Positions 62,401 to 64,000 of a stretch of DNA of 64,000 nucleotides are shown in pieces. This DNA comes from Amphirosellinia nigrospora. Taxonomy: Eukaryota; Ascomycota; Sordariomycetes; Xylariales; Xylariaceae. The notes beneath the pieces are model-generated. The model was not told the DNA's origin. It was given only the letters and a program-made list of their open reading frames with translations, and ran no database searches. Positions within the stretch are counted from its first letter, which is position 1. Each line of letters opens with the position of its first letter. The stretch covers positions 6,731,569 to 6,795,568 of the forward strand of contig SCHM01000002.1 of assembly GCA_004123355.1 (NCBI GenBank), in the 5' to 3' direction. A program made the position numbers and the translations under genes.

Positions 62401-64000
62401 ATAATATTAGCTAGCGCGCTATTAAAATTATTACCCGTATTTAAATTGCTAAATATAATTATAGCTAAATAATAATAAAATAATTTAATTAAAAGTTTTA
62501 AAAAAAAAAAGCAAAATTATAAATATAGCTTAGGTTATTTTATTAAATATATAAATAGTTTTAATTATATAAACAAAAATATATAAATTATTAGCTAGTT
62601 TATAAATTATAAAAATAATATTAATTAAAATATAACCTTTATTTTTATTTATATATAAATTTTATTATTTTTTTTAAAAATTAGCTTTAAACATTTTATT
62701 TATTAACAAAAATTTAGCAAATATATTTAACTAAAAACGTACCGGGCTAAAATAACTATTTATTATTATTATTATTTTATTTAACGTTATAAGTTAGCTA
62801 GCAAGCTAGCTTTTTATAAAGCTTTTTAAAAAGCATATAATTATATTATATTAAAAATATATAAATATAATTTATTTAATTAATCTAATACTATAACAAT
62901 TTTATTAAAAAAATTATTTTTATTAAACTTTTTTATTATTTATTTTATTTTATAGCCTAAAAATATAATTTATTATTTTTAAAAACTAATACGTTCCGTT
63001 TATTCGCGCTAATAATATAATAAATCTTAAGTTAACTGTTTTTTTTTTTCGTTAATTCCCTTTTTAAATATAAATAAACTAAAAAATAAAAATTAATAAT
63101 AGCTAATATTTACGCTTTTTTAAATAGTTTAGCGTAAACTACCCGTTATAAGTTTCCTATATAATATTTATCGCTATTTTTTAAAGCATAAATATTTTAC
63201 TTAAGCAACTTTTTTCGCCCGGTATAATTATTATATAAAGCTTTTTATATTATATAAATCTTAACTAGTACGTAATATAGTGCTATATAAGGTCCTACAT
63301 AAAGCTCGTTAAATATTACCTTATAAATAGAAGTTATTATAAATTTTAAGCAAATATTAAAGCTAAACTCAAACATTAAAATACTTGCTTTACCGGCTAT
63401 ATATTTTTTTTTCGGTCCTATAAAAGTTAATAAAGCTATAAAAAAAAAAAGAATTCTAAATATAAAAAAGTTATAAATTTTCTTTTCGAAAGAAAAAAAA
63501 CTTAAATCTATATAGCTTTTTTAATACTATAATTATTTATATTAATTTAAACTTTATTTTAAATTTTTAATTAAAGCTTTTATAAATTTTATATTATAAT
63601 TAATATATAATTTTTTTGCTAAAAATAAAGCATTTTTTTTTTTATAAAAATTATATATAGCCCTTTTAATTAAAAACTTTTATATTTTTAATATATTAAA
63701 GTTAAATTTTTTACTTATTACGGAAATTAATATTAAAAAAATATCTATTATTATAATACCCTTAAATTTTAACAGCGAAATTAACCTATTTATTAAAAGC
63801 TTTAACTTAAATATATTATTTAAAAAAAAAATAAAACTCCTTTATATACTTATTACGCTTAAAAAAAGTTTAAATTATAACTTATAGCTTAATAAATAAT
63901 TTAGCTAGCAGCTAAAATAATAATATTAATAGTTATTTTAATAATTAACTTTATAATTAGTTATAATAATTAAAAATAATAAAAAAATCGATATTTTTAT

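Larger units (their letters stand above)
48640..64000. repeat. RIP-degraded AT-rich repeat block
   Basis: From here to the window edge the DNA is overwhelmingly A and T, with no long frame and no gene. CA and TG dinucleotides are rare, TA is abundant, and the remaining C mostly sits in GCT, CG or CC. That is the mark of repeat-induced point mutation with its CpA preference, so this was once repetitive DNA (nested transposons). It is old and heavily mutated; most families cannot be named by eye. A few islands keep more sequence information and are listed apart. Blocks like this form constitutive heterochromatin in ascomycetes, at centromeres, subtelomeres or dispersed AT isochores; which of these applies cannot be told here. 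Confidence 0.88.

Noticed and set aside
48640-64000. Mitochondrial insertion as the source of the AT-rich block
   Set aside because: No rRNA, tRNA or mitochondrial protein pattern, and the CA/TG depletion points to RIP.

Overview
The window reads as nuclear DNA of a filamentous ascomycete (Pezizomycotina, probably Sordariomycetes). The grounds are short GT-AG introns with CTAAC-type branch points, two fungal rhodopsin-domain membrane proteins, an AA9 lytic polysaccharide monooxygenase, a BAS2-like small secreted protein, a CipC protein, and a block of more than 15 kb with the signature of repeat-induced point mutation (RIP).

Layout. 1-23 kb is mostly housekeeping: the 3' end of a possible Mg-chelatase-like ATPase (+), GDA1 guanosine diphosphatase (-), a 2.6 kb sparse gap, then TRM61 (tRNA m1A58 methyltransferase, -) and cysteinyl-tRNA synthetase (+) from a shared promoter region, CipC (+), SMD3 (-) and cytosolic tryptophanyl-tRNA synthetase (+) from another shared promoter region, a rhodopsin-domain membrane protein (-), and a Rad9/Crb2-like checkpoint adaptor (+). 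23-28.8 kb is nearly gene-free. 28.8-40.3 kb holds a conserved protein of unknown function (+), the BAS2-like secreted protein (-), a ZW10/Dsl1-family tether subunit (-) and an M16C zinc peptidase (+). 40.7-48.4 kb is more accessory: a secreted SRPBCC-like protein (-), an initiator tRNA-Met gene (+), a second rhodopsin-domain protein (-), a 2OG-Fe(II) oxygenase (+) and the AA9 LPMO (+). From about 48.64 kb to the right edge composition collapses to very AT-rich, ORF-free DNA in which CA and TG dinucleotides are rare and TA abundant: a RIP-degraded repeat block, probably heterochromatin.

Functional themes. Three genes serve translation and tRNA (TRM61, CRS1, WRS1) alongside the initiator tRNA that TRM61-type enzymes modify. 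GDA1 and ZW10/Dsl1 serve the secretory pathway. The AA9 enzyme, BAS2-like protein, SRPBCC-like protein and receptor-like membrane proteins point to plant-associated or saprotrophic life.

Data quality. At least eight of the conserved genes are broken by one- or two-base losses, mostly in short homopolymers, with the protein continuing in the next frame and no substitution-type stops seen. This affects indispensable genes, so I read it as residual assembly error rather than gene decay. Gene boundaries below are given across such breaks. The most biologically interesting gene-level signals are the apparent dual-start (mitochondrial/cytosolic) cysteinyl-tRNA synthetase with a 14-nt micro-exon, and the RIP block with a lightly and a heavily mutated inverted copy of one repeat.
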